64,000 bases of DNA from Mesobacillus selenatarsenatis SF-1 (GCF_000813125.1 NZ_BASE01000071.1:78643-142642); one strand, 5' to 3'. Positions 26,345 to 37,006 are shown, counted from the stretch's first letter. Numbers and translations are program-made. Notes: a model not told the origin generated them from the sequence alone.

Positions 26345-27889
26345 TTAGTTCACCTCAACTGGTTCGATTTCTTCTACCATTTCCCCGTTTAAAGACCATG
26401 TTTTTGCACCTGTGATCTTTACCTTGACGACTTTGCCGATTGCTGTTTTAGGCCCAACAAAATTGACAAGTTTCAACTTGCTTGTATAACCTGCAAGAAC
26501 ATCTGGATTGTTTTTGCTTTCGCCTTCTACCAGGACCTCAACAAGCTGATCCTGATATTTCTTCATAGACTGTGCAGATTGCTCATTCACAAGTGCGTTC
26601 AGTCGCTGCAGACGCTCCTTTTTCACTTCCATAGGGACATTATCCTGCATTTTAGCAGCAGGAGTTCCCTCCCTTGGAGAGTAAATGAAGGTATATGCTG
26701 CTTCATAGCCAACTTCACGAACAAGTGACAATGTTTCTTCAAACTGCTCATCCGTCTCGTTCGGATACCCTACAATAATATCCGTTGTCAATGTAACATT
26801 AGGAATTGCAGCTTTGATTTTGCGAACGAGTTCGAGATATTGTTCCCGAGTGTACTTCCTGGCCATTATTTTCAATACATCAGTAGAACCTGATTGTACT
26901 GGAAGGTGGATGTGGTCCATCAGGTTACCGCCCTTTGCCAGAACTTCAATCAAGTGATCATCAAAGTCACGCGGGTGACTGGTTGTAAAACGAATCCGCG
27001 GAATATCAATTTTACGGATTTCATCCATCAAGTCACCAAGACCATATTTCATATCTTCCAGGTCTTTTCCATAGGCGTTTACATTCTGGCCGAGAAGGGT
27101 AATTTCCTGGTAGCCCTGTGCAGCAAGCTGACGGACTTCCTGGATGATATCTTCAGGACGGCGGCTGCGTTCTTTGCCTCGTGTATATGGAACGATGCAG
27201 TATGTGCAGAATTTATCACAGCCATACATAATGTTTACCCATGCCTTAATATTGCCTTTGCGCACCTTCGGAAGGTTTTCAATTACGTCCCCTTCCTTAG
27301 ACCAAACTTCTACGACCATTTCTTTGGACATGTATGCTTCTTGGAGAATATGTGGCAGGCGATGGATATTATGCGTACCAAAAATCATATCAACCTGGTT
27401 ATACGTTTTTAGAATTTTGTTAACGACGGATTCTTCCTGGGACATGCATCCGCAAACTCCCAATAGAAGATCTGGCTTTTCTCTTTTAAGATGCTTCAAA
27501 TGTCCAAGTTCACCGAACACCTTGTTCTCAGCATTTTCCCTGATCGCGCATGTATTCAAGAGGATAACATTCGCGTTCTCGACACTGTCAGTAGGTTCAT
27601 AGCCAAGACCAAGGAAAATACCTGCCATGACTTCTGTGTCGTGCTCATTCATCTGGCAGCCATAAGTGCGGATGTAGAATTTGCGCCCCTGTCCCATGCC
27701 AATGAATTCTTCAGGGATGTCGAAGTCTTTATGATACTGGACTTCTTCCTTGCCGCGTTTTTTCGCATCCTTCAGGGAAGGAGCTGTATATACTGTTTCA
27801 AAGTACTTGCTGTAATCCTTGCTGGATTTTTTGTCCGAAGAATTTTCAGTTAGTACGTGCTGTCCTTCCAAGCGTTGATTTTCGTTCAT
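26345..27889 (-). CDS. miaB: tRNA-2-methylthio-N6-dimethylallyladenosine synthase MiaB
   Basis: Radical-SAM methylthiotransferase that acts on the i6A37 made by MiaA. The N-terminal UPF0004 domain carries the auxiliary-cluster cysteines ([23 protein letters not shown]). The radical-SAM triad CDKFCTYC follows at about residue 220, and a C-terminal TRAM domain ends the protein ([11 protein letters not shown]...[13 protein letters not shown]). The extra ~60-residue N-terminal extension ([19 protein letters not shown]) is usual in Bacillus. ATG 27889 follows GAAAGGAGA. Confidence 0.97.
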   Translation of the reverse strand: MNENQRLEGQHVLTENSSDKKSSKDYSKYFETVYTAPSLKDAKKRGKEEVQYHKDFDIPEEFIGMGQGRKFYIRTYGCQMNEHDTEVMAGIFLGLGYEPTDSVENANVILLNTCAIRENAENKVFGELGHLKHLKREKPDLLLGVCGCMSQEESVVNKILKTYNQVDMIFGTHNIHRLPHILQEAYMSKEMVVEVWSKEGDVIENLPKVRKGNIKAWVNIMYGCDKFCTYCIVPYTRGKERSRRPEDIIQEVRQLAAQGYQEITLLGQNVNAYGKDLEDMKYGLGDLMDEIRKIDIPRIRFTTSHPRDFDDHLIEVLAKGGNLMDHIHLPVQSGSTDVLKIMARKYTREQYLELVRKIKAAIPNVTLTTDIIVGYPNETDEQFEETLSLVREVGYEAAYTFIYSPREGTPAAKMQDNVPMEVKKERLQRLNALVNEQSAQSMKKYQDQLVEVLVEGESKNNPDVLAGYTSKLKLVNFVGPKTAIGKVVKVKITGAKTWSLNGEMVEEIEPVEVN

Positions 27890-28020
27890 TATAGATCTCC
27901 TTTCATTAGAAAGCGAGCAGGCAGATTGATAGAGCCTGGAGCCAGTGCTAGCTTCACAAACAGTTCTGCTTTCTACTTTTAAAAGGGCTATATTTCACCC
28001 TGAAAATATAAAATATACAC

Positions 28021-28048
28021 ATTATAATAGTATAAACTCTTCAATCAA
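28021..28048 (-). promoter_or_regulatory. Sigma-A promoter of the miaB-ymcA operon
   Basis: -35 TTGATT (28043-28048) and a perfect -10 TATAAT (28021-28026) with a 16-base spacer lie about 130 bases upstream of the miaB start. Confidence 0.65.
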
Positions 28049-28172
28049 TGAACACAATAGCAGGCACTGGAAATACAGCTTTCTTGGTAAAAAAAGCCGA
28101 CTTAATAAATTATATTACCTAACAGATTATTATTTTGTAGTGATGCTTGTCACTAATTCTAACAATAATAAC
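28049..28172. other. Intergenic region korB-miaB
   Basis: The gap from 27890 to 28233 holds the miaB leader and promoter and the korAB terminator. The remaining AT-rich stretch contains nothing I can identify. Confidence 0.4.
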
Positions 28173-28202
28173 AAAACCCCAATCTTGGTCGATTGGGGTT
28201 TT
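28173..28202 (-). terminator. korAB terminator
   Basis: The 12-bp perfect stem AAAACCCCAATC/GATTGGGGTTTT with a TTGGTC loop lies 32 bases after the korB stop. Confidence 0.85.
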
Positions 28203-28233
28203 ATTTCATTCCGGCTTGATTTCCGGATTTACA

Positions 28234-29100
28234 TTACATGAATTCAGCAACTAGCTTATCAAAGTGAGCTTGATCTAGCTTCAGGTCAGCTTGAGATAGC
28301 GGAGTTTCAGAATAACCGCTGACTAGCTCCTGATAAGACTTACGCTCTGTATTTTGATAAATTAATCCAGTCACAAGACCATTGTGCTGCATCAATGTCT
28401 GCATTGCAGCTTCACGGTTTGATGGATCATACCCTTCGATGTCGCCAAGCTTTGTCAAGTTTTCCTTGAACCAATCGTAAGTGTTCACCTTGTTATATGT
28501 TACACAAGGGCTGAATACGTTGATTAATGAGAAACCTTCATGCTTGATTCCAGCCTCGATCAGAGCTGTCAAGTCCTTCAGGTCAGTTGAGAAGCTTTGT
28601 GCCACGAAAGTAGCGCCAGCCGTCAAAGCCAATTCCATTGGAGAAATGGCCTGCTCGATCGAACCTGCAGGAGTTGATTTTGTCTTGAATCCAGCAGCCG
28701 AACGCGGGGAAGTTTGTCCCTTTGTCAGACCGTAAATCTGGTTGTCCATGACAATGTAAGTGATATTGATGTTACGGCGGATCGCATGGACTGTATGTCC
28801 CATACCGATCGCGAAGCCGTCTCCGTCACCGCCGGAAGCGATAACTGTTAAATCACGGTTAGCCATCTTTACACCCTGCGCGATTGGAAGCGCACGGCCA
28901 TGGATTCCATGGAAACCGTAAGAATTGATATATCCAGAGATACGGCCTGAACAGCCGATACCTGAAATTACAGCCAGGTCTTCAGGCTCTAAACCCACAT
29001 TGGCAGCAGCACGCTGCATGGCTGCCTGTACAGAGAAGTCGCCGCAGCCAGGGCACCAGTTTGGTTTTACATTATTGCGAAATTCTTTAAAAGTCGCCAT
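28234..29100 (-). CDS. korB: 2-oxoacid:ferredoxin oxidoreductase, beta subunit
   Basis: 288 residues starting MATFKEFRNNVKPNWCPGCGDF; AAGGAG lies ten bases upstream, so the longer open frame is rejected. The beta subunit binds thiamine diphosphate and a [4Fe-4S] cluster: CPGC, a later GIGCSGR and CVTYN supply cysteines, and GGDGDGFAIGMGH with NQIYGLTKGQ is the ThDP/Mg motif. With KorA it oxidatively decarboxylates a 2-oxoacid, typically 2-oxoglutarate, reducing ferredoxin. It begins one base after the korA stop. Confidence 0.93.
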   Translation of the reverse strand: MATFKEFRNNVKPNWCPGCGDFSVQAAMQRAAANVGLEPEDLAVISGIGCSGRISGYINSYGFHGIHGRALPIAQGVKMANRDLTVIASGGDGDGFAIGMGHTVHAIRRNINITYIVMDNQIYGLTKGQTSPRSAAGFKTKSTPAGSIEQAISPMELALTAGATFVAQSFSTDLKDLTALIEAGIKHEGFSLINVFSPCVTYNKVNTYDWFKENLTKLGDIEGYDPSNREAAMQTLMQHNGLVTGLIYQNTERKSYQELVSGYSETPLSQADLKLDQAHFDKLVAEFM

Positions 29101-29101
29101 C

Positions 29102-30835
29102 CTAGAACAACTCCTTGCATTTTGTGTGGACTTCCTGCGGCAAGAATGGATTTCCGTCATATTTGAGGATCTTATGGATCTTCTCATGACTTCCGACATT
29201 CATCTTCATGATGTTTGCCAGCTGTCCTGTCGCATTGTTTTCAATAACTGCAACTTTCTTTGCAGATTGTACAAGCTGCATCATTTCATCAGCCGGGAAT
29301 GGATGTACCAGGCGCACATGTGCGTGGTTTACCTTCAGGCCATCCTTCGCAAGTCTTCCCATTGCCTCTTCAATTGCACCTCTTGTAGAGTTGAAACCTA
29401 CGATCAACAGATCAGCTTCCTCATGCGGAGCATTCTTGTGGATTGGCGTATTGAACTTCAGATTGCTGATTTTACGCATACGCTTATCCATTTGCGCAAT
29501 ACGGTTAGCAGCAGATTCCGAAGGTTTTCCTGTTTCATCATGTTCAACACCAGTAACGTGGTGGATTCCGTTCTTCATACCTGGGATAACACGTGGTGAA
29601 ACACCATCTTCAGTTACTTCATAACGCTTGAAGTAGCCTTTATTATCAATTTCAGGAAGTGCTTCTGTAGCCAATTTCCCACGACGGATTTCCACTTTAT
29701 CAAACTCAAGCGGTTCAACAGTCTGCTTTCCTAACGATAACTGCAGGTCAGTCAGCATAATGACAGGACACTGATATTCTTCAGCAAGGTTGAATGCTTC
29801 AGCAGCATCATAGAATGCTTCCTGGACAGTACTTGGAGCAAAGACAATTTTAGGGATTTCACCGTGTGTTCCATAAATCATCGCCATTAGGTCTGACTGT
29901 TCCTGTTTTGTTGGAAGTCCTGTTGATGGACCGCCACGCTGTGTATCTACGATGACAAGCGGTGTTTCAGTGATACCTGAAAGGCCGATTGCTTCCATCT
30001 TCAATGAAAGACCTGGTCCAGCAGAAGCTGTAATGGCACGTACGCCGCCATAGTTAGCACCGATTGTCATAGTGACAGCAGCAATCTCATCTTCAGTCTG
30101 TATCACTGTTCCGCCAAGAGCAGGAAGTTTCTTGATCAGATATTCCATGATTTCTGAAGCAGGTGTGATTGGATATGCAGCCATGAAGCGGCACCCTGCT
30201 GCTACTGCTCCAAGAGCGATTGCATCATTGCCAATCATGAACATGCGTTTCTGGCCATCAGCCTTTTCAAGCTGCATTGTCTCAGCGCCGCCTAATTGTT
30301 CTTTCGTATATTCGTAGCCAGCTTTGATGGCTTCCATATTTTTATCGACAACTTGTTGTCCTTTGCGTCCGAAAATCTCCTGGACGACTTCTTCAAAAAC
30401 TTGGATATCCAAGTCTAGAACTGCACTAGTTGCACCGATGGCAACCATATTTTTCATAAGAGATGTTCCCAATTCAGTAGCCATTTCCGTAAATGGAACC
30501 GCATACATCGCAGCTTGAGTATCCTCAGGCTTTTTCGGGTCAAACTTCGCATCAGCAATAATTACGCCGTTCTCATGCAATTCTTTGTAGTTTACATCGA
30601 TCGTTTCCTGATCGAAAGCTACAAGAATATCTAAATCGTCAGAAATAGATCGAACCTCTGTAGTGCTCACTCGAATCTTGTTATTTGTGTGTCCGCCCTT
30701 GATACGTGATGAAAAGTGACGGTAGCCATACAAGTAGTAGCCTAGACGGTTCAATGCAATAGAGAAAATTTCCCCGGTAGATTCAATTCCTTCTCCCTGC
30801 TGTCCGCCAACTTTCCATGAAAGTTGATTGATCAT
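29102..30835 (-). CDS. korA: 2-oxoacid:ferredoxin oxidoreductase, fused gamma-alpha subunit
   Basis: 577 residues. The N-terminal gamma domain (about 1-180) opens SWKVGGQQGEGIESTGEIFS, and a linker leads to the alpha domain starting near MFMIGNDAIALGAVAAGCRF. Alpha motifs AYPITPASEIMEYL, TEDEIAAVTMTIGANYGG and ITASAGPGLSLK (the T-S-G-P-G catalytic region) are intact. The fused arrangement is the KorA type of aerobic bacteria and Firmicutes. It forms a two-gene operon with korB. GGGGTG precedes the ATG. Confidence 0.94.
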   Translation of the reverse strand: MINQLSWKVGGQQGEGIESTGEIFSIALNRLGYYLYGYRHFSSRIKGGHTNNKIRVSTTEVRSISDDLDILVAFDQETIDVNYKELHENGVIIADAKFDPKKPEDTQAAMYAVPFTEMATELGTSLMKNMVAIGATSAVLDLDIQVFEEVVQEIFGRKGQQVVDKNMEAIKAGYEYTKEQLGGAETMQLEKADGQKRMFMIGNDAIALGAVAAGCRFMAAYPITPASEIMEYLIKKLPALGGTVIQTEDEIAAVTMTIGANYGGVRAITASAGPGLSLKMEAIGLSGITETPLVIVDTQRGGPSTGLPTKQEQSDLMAMIYGTHGEIPKIVFAPSTVQEAFYDAAEAFNLAEEYQCPVIMLTDLQLSLGKQTVEPLEFDKVEIRRGKLATEALPEIDNKGYFKRYEVTEDGVSPRVIPGMKNGIHHVTGVEHDETGKPSESAANRIAQMDKRMRKISNLKFNTPIHKNAPHEEADLLIVGFNSTRGAIEEAMGRLAKDGLKVNHAHVRLVHPFPADEMMQLVQSAKKVAVIENNATGQLANIMKMNVGSHEKIHKILKYDGNPFLPQEVHTKCKELF

Positions 30836-31132
30836 CTCTTACACCCCTTTAGATACGTAAAAAAATATGTAAAAACGCTTCGTTATTAAGTGTAGCACTT
30901 TTCCAAGTAATTCACTAGAATTAAGCGGTTTACATCTTGCATTTATTGCAGAAATCTAGCAAATGGATGGTACTAAACGCTTACAATTCTAGACCTATGT
31001 GTAAAAAAAAGCAACCCTTTCAGAATAATTATTGACGAAAATATGAATATTTTTTTATTTATTAAAATATTATAAGTTTCTTACTCTGCAACCCTTCGAT
31101 TACTATGCAGAAATTCGCTGTCTCCATGGAAT

Positions 31133-32068
31133 TTACGCTCTTTGCACAGATAATCTGGTGGCCATATTCCCATATAGGAACTTACTCACTTGTATATCAG
31201 AATAATATTTTTGCAATTCGTTCCAAAGGTTTTCATATTGTTCGTTACCCTTAAGGTTTTTTACAGTGAATTCAATTCCATCAAAGTCTGATCCAAATCC
31301 CACATGATTTTCTCCCCCGAGAGAACAAATGTGATCAAGGTGGCGGAGGACATCATCTATTGAAGCAGTATCCTTTTTACCTGATAAGAATTCTGGCACA
31401 AAGGTAACACCAATGACTGAATCTCGGTCAATCAGCTCTTTGATCTGATTATCCTTAAGATTGCGGGGATGGTGGCAAAGTGAATAACAGTTTGAATGGG
31501 ATGCAAATACCCGGTCAGCTGCTTCCATTACATCCCAGAAGCCCTGTTCAGATAAGTGTGAGACATCGCAGATTGTTCTGGTTTCATTCAGAAGCTGGAC
31601 AACCTGATGTCCAAACCTTGAAAGACCCGCTCCCCGTTCCTCCAGGGCACCATCAGCCACAAAATTCCCAAAGTTCCACGTTAATCCCACAGACCGTACT
31701 CCCAACCTCAACAAAGTACGTAATTTCAATAAATCCTGCCCAATCGCATCACAACCTTCCAGGGTCAGCACTGCACCAATTTCATCTTCGACGAGCAGGT
31801 CAATGTCCACCCTGTCCTTAATCAGCTTGATTTGGGGATGCGGCCTTAAGACTTTTTCATAAAATAAATCCGCCATTCGCAGTGCTGCTTCAAATTTTAG
31901 ATCAGGGTGAACTGATTCAGGTACATAGATGGCAAATAATTGGATTTTGGTAGACGATGCCTTCAGCCGTTCAAGATTGACTTGCAATTCAGGGGATTTG
32001 GCAAAATCAAGCGTTGGGTCCATGAATAATTTATATAGAACATCACAATGAGCGTCATAGATTTTCAC
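31133..32068 (-). CDS. Membrane dipeptidase (peptidase family M19)
   Basis: 311 residues with the binuclear-zinc signatures of renal-dipeptidase homologs: IYDAHCDVLYK at the N-terminus (H-x-D), the bridging glutamate in LTLEGCDA, DVSHLSEQGFWD, ASHSNCYSLCHHPRN and the C-terminal GSDFDGIE. The family cleaves dipeptides and often D-amino-acid dipeptides. No signal peptide, so cytoplasmic. GTG 32068 is taken because AGGAGG lies seven bases upstream; an ATG two codons earlier would be too close. It stands in the place where B. subtilis has tdh-kbl. Confidence 0.92.
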   Translation of the reverse strand: MKIYDAHCDVLYKLFMDPTLDFAKSPELQVNLERLKASSTKIQLFAIYVPESVHPDLKFEAALRMADLFYEKVLRPHPQIKLIKDRVDIDLLVEDEIGAVLTLEGCDAIGQDLLKLRTLLRLGVRSVGLTWNFGNFVADGALEERGAGLSRFGHQVVQLLNETRTICDVSHLSEQGFWDVMEAADRVFASHSNCYSLCHHPRNLKDNQIKELIDRDSVIGVTFVPEFLSGKKDTASIDDVLRHLDHICSLGGENHVGFGSDFDGIEFTVKNLKGNEQYENLWNELQKYYSDIQVSKFLYGNMATRLSVQRA

Positions 32069-32116
32069 AAACATACCTCCTCTTTACATTCATAATACTC
32101 CATTCAATAAAATAAA

Positions 32117-32138
32117 CCTGCTTGCAATAGCAAACAGG
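32117..32138 (-). terminator. spoVS terminator
   Basis: The 9-bp stem CCTGCTTGC/GCAAACAGG (one wobble) with an AATA loop, followed by TTTATTTTATTG on the minus strand. Confidence 0.75.
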
Positions 32139-32196
32139 CTGAAAGTGACTATTGAAAATTCTTTAGAGTGCTAATCTATCTATAGCGCTGACGCTT

Positions 32197-32457
32197 TCAT
32201 CTGGGTTCAACAATCAATTTAATGGCTGTCCGTTCCTCGCCATCAATCAGGATATCAGTAAATGCCGGGATGCAAATTAAATCGACTCCGCTAGGTGCTA
32301 CGAACCCTCTTGCGATCGCTACTGCCTTAACGGCCTGATTCAATGCACCCGCCCCGATAGCCTGAATTTCTGCGCCCCCTCTTTCGCGCAGTACTCCAGC
32401 AAGCGCACCAGCTACAGAATTAGGATTAGATTTTGCTGAAACTTTTAATATCTCCAT
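32197..32457 (-). CDS. spoVS: Stage V sporulation protein S
   Basis: The 86-residue Alba-like protein is nearly invariant in Bacillus. MEILKVSAKSNPNSVAGALAGVLRERG and the following IQAIGAGALNQAVKAVAIARG are identical in pattern to the B. subtilis protein. It acts at the cell division/coat assembly stage of sporulation. AAGGAGG precedes the ATG. A sigma-H-like element lies about 80-105 bases upstream, in line with sigma-H control in B. subtilis. Confidence 0.97.
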   Translation of the reverse strand: MEILKVSAKSNPNSVAGALAGVLRERGGAEIQAIGAGALNQAVKAVAIARGFVAPSGVDLICIPAFTDILIDGEERTAIKLIVEPR

Positions 32458-32533
32458 TCCTGGCTCCTCCTTATTTATCCCGTCCTGGACGTCTTAAGTG
32501 GACATCCAGTTTAGTCTGTTCCACTGCTACTAT

Positions 32534-32562
32534 ATTCAGGAGGAAGCCCACATATGACCTTC
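32534..32562 (-). promoter_or_regulatory. Candidate sigma-H promoter of spoVS
   Basis: On the minus strand GAAGGTCAT (consensus RWAGGAnnT, one mismatch) is followed after 15 bases by TGAAT (consensus HGAAT, normal spacing 14). Confidence 0.35.
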
Positions 32563-32875
32563 ACTAGAAAAAAGGATTGCAATTGATGATAATGATCCTG
32601 TTTGTTAGAGTGAATTGTTTTTTTGGGGAAAGGTCTCTTTTGTCTAGGTACTTCCCTCTTGCATAGATTTGTCTCTTTTTCAATCTGCCTTCAATGGGAC
32701 TTGAATGGTACCTTTATGTGGGCTTCTGGTGCATCATGAGGGTACATTTCAGCGGGAATAGCATCCTTATGCGCTCTTCTTCCTTTTTATAAGGGTATCT
32801 TTACTCCAGCTGCCCTGATATAGCCAACTCATACTGAAAACGCCTCCCATAACTAATTCAGGACAAATTAATAGA

Positions 32876-32908
32876 CTGCAGGAATACTGGAATGAGTTCA
32901 CCTGCAGC
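32876..32908 (-). terminator. Possible ymdB terminator
   Basis: Inverted repeat CTGCAGG/CCTGCAG with a 19-base loop just after the ymdB stop. The following U tract (TCTATTAATTTG) is weak. Confidence 0.4.
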
Positions 32909-32931
32909 CTAAAAAAGGTTATCCATATATT

Positions 32932-33729
32932 TTAGTCATAAAAAGGATGATCATCATTAACAAGGATCTTCTGGATTTTCACCGCTTTGCCGGTCTTCTT
33001 ATCCAAATCTATCAATACTGCAGATAGCTGATTCCTTCCATCCATAGCCACTTCAAATCGGGTTGGGAGACTTGTCATGAACCTTCTAAGCACCGCTTCT
33101 TTTTCTACTCCCAAAATTCCATCATACGGCCCGGTCATGCCTACATCAGTCAGGTAAGCTGTACCAGAGGGCAAAATCCGATCATCTGCTGTCTGAACAT
33201 GAGTATGTGTTCCGACTACAGCGGAAACTCTTCCATCGAGATACCAGCCCATAGCCTGCTTTTCGCTAGTTGCCTCTGCATGGAAATCTACGAAAATGAG
33301 GGAAGTGCGTTTTCTTGCTTCCTCTATCAATTCATCTGCTTTTTTAAATGGGCAATCAAGTGGCGTCAAGAAAGTACGGCCCTGCAAATTGATTATAGCC
33401 AGTTCTTCCTGGTTGATCTTTAAATAAACGATCCCTTTTCCAGGTACTTCTTCAGGAAAATTCGCGGGCCTGACCAGGTATTTAGCATTATCAATGAATT
33501 CAAAAATATCACGATTATCCCATGCATGGTTTCCTAGAGTTACCGCTTGGGCACCCTGCTCAAGAAACTGACGATAAATCTTTTCGGTAATCCCTTTACC
33601 GCTCGCTGCATTCTCACCATTTATGATCGTAACAGTCGGGCGAAATTTCCCCTTTAGCTTTGGCAGGTATTCCGTAATCATATCCCTGCCCGGGGAACCT
33701 ACAACATCCCCTACGAATAAAATTCTCAT
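32932..33729 (-). CDS. ymdB: Metallophosphodiesterase YmdB
   Basis: 265 residues of the YmdB calcineurin-like family, a cyclic-nucleotide phosphodiesterase that governs biofilm versus motility choices in B. subtilis. Metal ligands are visible: FVGDVVGSPGRD, IINGENAASGKG, LGNHAWDNRD, DFHAEATSEK and VVGTHTHVQTAD. ATG 33729 (MRILFVGD) is chosen over an in-frame GTG three codons earlier because the AGGAAAG site and the family start agree. It follows rny, as in B. subtilis. Confidence 0.96.
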   Translation of the reverse strand: MRILFVGDVVGSPGRDMITEYLPKLKGKFRPTVTIINGENAASGKGITEKIYRQFLEQGAQAVTLGNHAWDNRDIFEFIDNAKYLVRPANFPEEVPGKGIVYLKINQEELAIINLQGRTFLTPLDCPFKKADELIEEARKRTSLIFVDFHAEATSEKQAMGWYLDGRVSAVVGTHTHVQTADDRILPSGTAYLTDVGMTGPYDGILGVEKEAVLRRFMTSLPTRFEVAMDGRNQLSAVLIDLDKKTGKAVKIQKILVNDDHPFYD

Positions 33730-33771
33730 TGCATTCACTTTCCTGTCTATAAATTAAGATATTTAGGTGTA

Positions 33772-33819
33772 GCTCTTTTCTCAAACACTATTGTATTAAG
33801 CTCCAGTTCTTATGAGCCG
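33772..33819. repeat. MITE-like element, short copy
   Basis: AGCTCTTTTCTCAAAC followed by ATTGTATTAA matches the left end of the 2568-2663 element. The right end TTCTTATGAGCC resembles the other terminus with an internal deletion. Confidence 0.35.
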
Positions 33820-33935
33820 CCTAGGAAATTAAAGCCCCGAATCTTTAACACATGTAAAACATCCATTATTAAAATTGTACCATAACATCGAGATTAGAGG
33901 AAAACCATCAGAACAGAACTATTTGACCAATATAA

Positions 33936-33959
33936 AAAGCGGCGCCGAAGCACCGCTTT
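33936..33959 (-). terminator. rny terminator
   Basis: The 7-bp stem AAAGCGG/CCGCTTT begins inside the rny stop codon. The minus strand continues TTTATATTGG. Confidence 0.7.
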
Positions 33960-35523
33960 ATTTTGCATATTCAACTGCCCGTGTCTCACGGATAACTGTA
34001 ACTTTGATATGTCCAGGATAATCGAGCTCTTCCTCGATTTTCTTGCGAATATCACGTGCGAGGCGATGTGCCTGCAAGTCATCAATTTGATCTGGCCTAA
34101 CCATGATCCTGATTTCTCTACCAGCCTGAATAGCGAATGATTTCTCGACTCCCTCATAGGACTCTGAAATCTCTTCCAGCCTTTCGAGACGGCGGATATA
34201 GTTTTCAAGCGCTTCACTGCGGGCTCCAGGCCTTGCAGCTGACAATGCATCAGCAGCAGCGACAAGTACTGCAATAATCGAAGTAGGCTCAGTATCACCA
34301 TGGTGGGAAGCAATACTGTTGATAACAACAGGATGTTCCTTATACTTAGTAGCCAGCTCAACGCCAATTTCAACGTGGCTGCCTTCTACCTCATGGTCGA
34401 TCGCCTTACCGATGTCATGCAGGAGTCCTGCGCGGCGAGCTAATGTTTCATCTTCACCTAGCTCTGCAGCAAGCAATCCGGACAATTGAGCTACTTCCAT
34501 TGAATGCTTAAGTACATTCTGTCCATAGCTTGTACGATACTTCAAGCGGCCAAGAATCTTGATAAGATCTGGATGCAGTCCGTGTACTCCCACTTCGAAG
34601 GTAGTCTGTTCCCCAACCTCTCGAATGTGTTCATCAACTTCACGGCGCGCTTTCTCAACCATTTCCTCAATTCGAGCCGGATGAATACGTCCATCCTGGA
34701 CAAGCTTCTCAAGAGCTAGACGGGCTGTTTCACGTCTGATTGGGTCAAATCCGGAAAGGATAACTGCTTCCGGAGTATCATCAATAATGAGATCAATTCC
34801 AGTCAACGTTTCCAGGGTGCGGATATTTCGTCCCTCACGTCCGATAATGCGCCCTTTCATTTCATCATTCGGAAGATTTACAACTGATACAGTCGTTTCA
34901 GCAACATGATCTGCTGCACATCTTTGAATGGCCAGTGAAAGTACTTCTTTCGCTTTCTTATCGGATTCTTCTTTCGCCCTGTTTTCGTTTTCCTTAATCA
35001 TTAGTGCAATGTCGTGAGCAAGTTCTTGCTCAGTTCGCTCCAAAATGATGGATTTAGCCTCATCACGCGTTAAGCCCGAGATGCGTTCTAGTTCAGTCTG
35101 CTGATTTCGTACCATCTCGTCCACTTTGCTTTCCATCTCTTCAATATGCTGTTGTCTTTTGGAAAGAGCGTCATCTTTTTTCTCTAAAAGATTCTCACGT
35201 TTGTTCAACGACTCATCTTTACGATCAAGATTCTCCTCTTTTTGCAATAAACGATTTTCTTGTTTTTGCAGTTCATTTCTTCGTTCACGAATTTCACGCT
35301 CTGCTTCTGAACGCAGTTTGTGATTTTCATCCTTAGCCTCCAGCAGGGATTCCTTTTTCATAGCCTCTGCTTCACGCTTCGCATCTTCAACAATTTGTTC
35401 TGCGGCGTTTTTGGCACCTGCAATTTTTGCTTCCGCAACGGATTTACGATAAAAATAGCCAACAACTGCACCGACGAATAGGCCAAGCAAAATGGAGATG
35501 ATTGAAATAATTAGATCCATCAT
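33958..35523 (-). CDS. rny: Ribonuclease Y
   Basis: 521-residue membrane-anchored endoribonuclease that initiates mRNA decay. The N-terminal TM helix ([22 protein letters not shown]) is followed by a long coiled coil (about residues 30-200, [18 protein letters not shown] etc.). A KH domain ([21 protein letters not shown]) and an HD domain ([17 protein letters not shown]) follow. ATG 35523 lies five to six bases after AGGAGG; the GTG two codons earlier overlaps the ribosome site. RicA (YmcA), its processing partner, is encoded about 8 kb away. Confidence 0.97.
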   Translation of the reverse strand: MMDLIISIISILLGLFVGAVVGYFYRKSVAEAKIAGAKNAAEQIVEDAKREAEAMKKESLLEAKDENHKLRSEAEREIRERRNELQKQENRLLQKEENLDRKDESLNKRENLLEKKDDALSKRQQHIEEMESKVDEMVRNQQTELERISGLTRDEAKSIILERTEQELAHDIALMIKENENRAKEESDKKAKEVLSLAIQRCAADHVAETTVSVVNLPNDEMKGRIIGREGRNIRTLETLTGIDLIIDDTPEAVILSGFDPIRRETARLALEKLVQDGRIHPARIEEMVEKARREVDEHIREVGEQTTFEVGVHGLHPDLIKILGRLKYRTSYGQNVLKHSMEVAQLSGLLAAELGEDETLARRAGLLHDIGKAIDHEVEGSHVEIGVELATKYKEHPVVINSIASHHGDTEPTSIIAVLVAAADALSAARPGARSEALENYIRRLERLEEISESYEGVEKSFAIQAGREIRIMVRPDQIDDLQAHRLARDIRKKIEEELDYPGHIKVTVIRETRAVEYAK

Positions 35524-35529
35524 TTTCAC

Positions 35530-35801
35530 CTCCTCTTGCTATGAACTTGTGTTACGTTTTTTAAAGTGTCGGCATGTACATTGTTACAAGCATCAATATA
35601 CAGCTCAAATGCTTTTAAACGTTTTTAATACCATGAAAATGTAAAATATACATTTTTAATTGTAAAGCTGTCAAATTTTATTGTCAAGGGTTTGTCCCAT
35701 AACGGTTCTATTGGTTTGATTAATTATTCAATCAATTATTATTTTTGTGCTTCGCCGGAAGATTTTCGTTCCAGGCGCTTCACTGTAAGCAAAAACACAA
35801 A
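35530..35801. other. Intergenic region recA-rny
   Basis: The AT-rich rny leader and promoter region. TTAAAAACGTTTAAAAG near 35610 is a partly symmetric A/T tract. No gene or clear promoter pair was identified. Confidence 0.35.
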
Positions 35802-35830
35802 CAAGGTCTCCTAGCTTTCAGGAGACCTTG
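35802..35830 (-). terminator. recA terminator
   Basis: The 11-bp perfect stem CAAGGTCTCCT/AGGAGACCTTG with a 7-base loop; the minus strand then reads TTTGTGTTTTTG. Confidence 0.85.
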
Positions 35831-35851
35831 ATCATAAACATAGATAATCTA

Positions 35852-36892
35852 TTAATCCAATTTGAGTTCTTCCTGGTCTTCATCAGTTTCAGTTACAGTG
35901 AACTCGCCATCAAGACCATAGTGATTACGGATCTTCTGTTTGACTTCAAGACGAATGGACGGATTCTCTTTAAGGAAAAGCTTCGCATTTTCCCTTCCCT
36001 GCCCAAGACGCTCACCATTATAGGAATACCATGAACCGCTCTTATCGACGATATCAAGGTCTGAACCCATGTCGATGATTTCTCCCTCTTGGGAAATCCC
36101 TTCACCATACATAATATCCACTTCTGCTGTACGGAACGGAGGAGCTACCTTGTTCTTAACAACTTTAATCCTTGTTTTGTTACCAACCATGTCGTTACCC
36201 TGCTTCAATGTTTCTGCACGGCGTACTTCAAGACGCACGCTTGAATAGAACTTCAATGCACGGCCGCCTGGTGTTGTTTCAGGGTTACCGAACATAACGC
36301 CGACTTTTTCACGAATCTGGTTAATGAAGATTGCAATAGTCTTAGACTTGTTGATCGCACCGGAAAGCTTACGTAATGCCTGGGACATTAAACGAGCCTG
36401 AAGACCGACGTGGGCATCACCCATCTCACCTTCAATTTCAGCCTTAGGAACAAGAGCTGCAACGGAGTCAACAACAATAATATCAATTGCTCCACTTCGC
36501 ACAAGTGCTTCTGCGATTTCCAAAGCCTGTTCTCCTGTGTCCGGCTGGGAAAGAAGAAGTTCATCGATATTTACACCAAGCTTTTGTGCATATACAGGGT
36601 CCAGAGCATGTTCGGCGTCTATGAAAGCCGCCTGTCCGCCATTAGCCTGTACTTCTGCAATCGCATGAAGCGCAACAGTTGTTTTACCTGAACTTTCAGG
36701 TCCGTAGATTTCAACAACACGCCCGCGAGGATATCCGCCTATTCCCAGTGCGACATCCAGTGCAAGGGATCCACTAGGAGAAGTAGATATCTTTGTGTCT
36801 GTCTTCTCTCCTAATTTCATAACTGAGCCTTTACCAAATTGCTTTTCAATCTGTTTTAACGCCATATCTAAGGCAGCTTGACGATCACTCAC
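35852..36892 (-). CDS. recA: Recombinase RecA
   Basis: The 346-residue protein has Walker A GPESSGKT at residues 64-71, the Walker B region [12 protein letters not shown] and L2-loop segments [22 protein letters not shown]. It catalyses strand exchange and, as filament, LexA self-cleavage. The start is GTG 36892, preceded by GGAGGAA. The C-terminus is acidic ([12 protein letters not shown]) as usual. A LexA box and a sigma-A promoter lie upstream, so it should be SOS-inducible. Confidence 0.99.
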   Translation of the reverse strand: MSDRQAALDMALKQIEKQFGKGSVMKLGEKTDTKISTSPSGSLALDVALGIGGYPRGRVVEIYGPESSGKTTVALHAIAEVQANGGQAAFIDAEHALDPVYAQKLGVNIDELLLSQPDTGEQALEIAEALVRSGAIDIIVVDSVAALVPKAEIEGEMGDAHVGLQARLMSQALRKLSGAINKSKTIAIFINQIREKVGVMFGNPETTPGGRALKFYSSVRLEVRRAETLKQGNDMVGNKTRIKVVKNKVAPPFRTAEVDIMYGEGISQEGEIIDMGSDLDIVDKSGSWYSYNGERLGQGRENAKLFLKENPSIRLEVKQKIRNHYGLDGEFTVTETDEDQEELKLD

Positions 36893-36968
36893 TCAAATTC
36901 CTCCTTATTATATAAAAACGAACCAGCATACTGCTTGGCCGCAAATCTCTTATTTAAAGCCTACTATT

Positions 36969-36997
36969 ACTATACCTTTTTCCTAGGTGTTTGTCTA
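36969..36997 (-). promoter_or_regulatory. recA promoter
   Basis: -35 TAGACA (36992-36997), 17-base spacer, -10 TATAGT (36969-36974) on the minus strand, just downstream of the LexA box. Confidence 0.7.
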
Positions 36998-37006
36998 TTA
37001 AAAAAT

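Larger units (their letters stand above)
32458..32931. other. Long intergenic region ymdB-spoVS
   Basis: About 470 bases without a gene. It holds the spoVS leader, a sigma-H-like promoter candidate and the ymdB downstream hairpin. In between (32640-32830), GGTA-containing segments recur loosely at 32647, 32707, 32741 and 32793; the last two are 52 bp apart, perhaps a decayed array like those elsewhere. Confidence 0.35.

Noticed and set aside
30971..30987. cre-like site upstream of korAB
   Set aside because: TTGTAAGCGTTTAGTA has two mismatches at the conserved CA positions; too weak to call.
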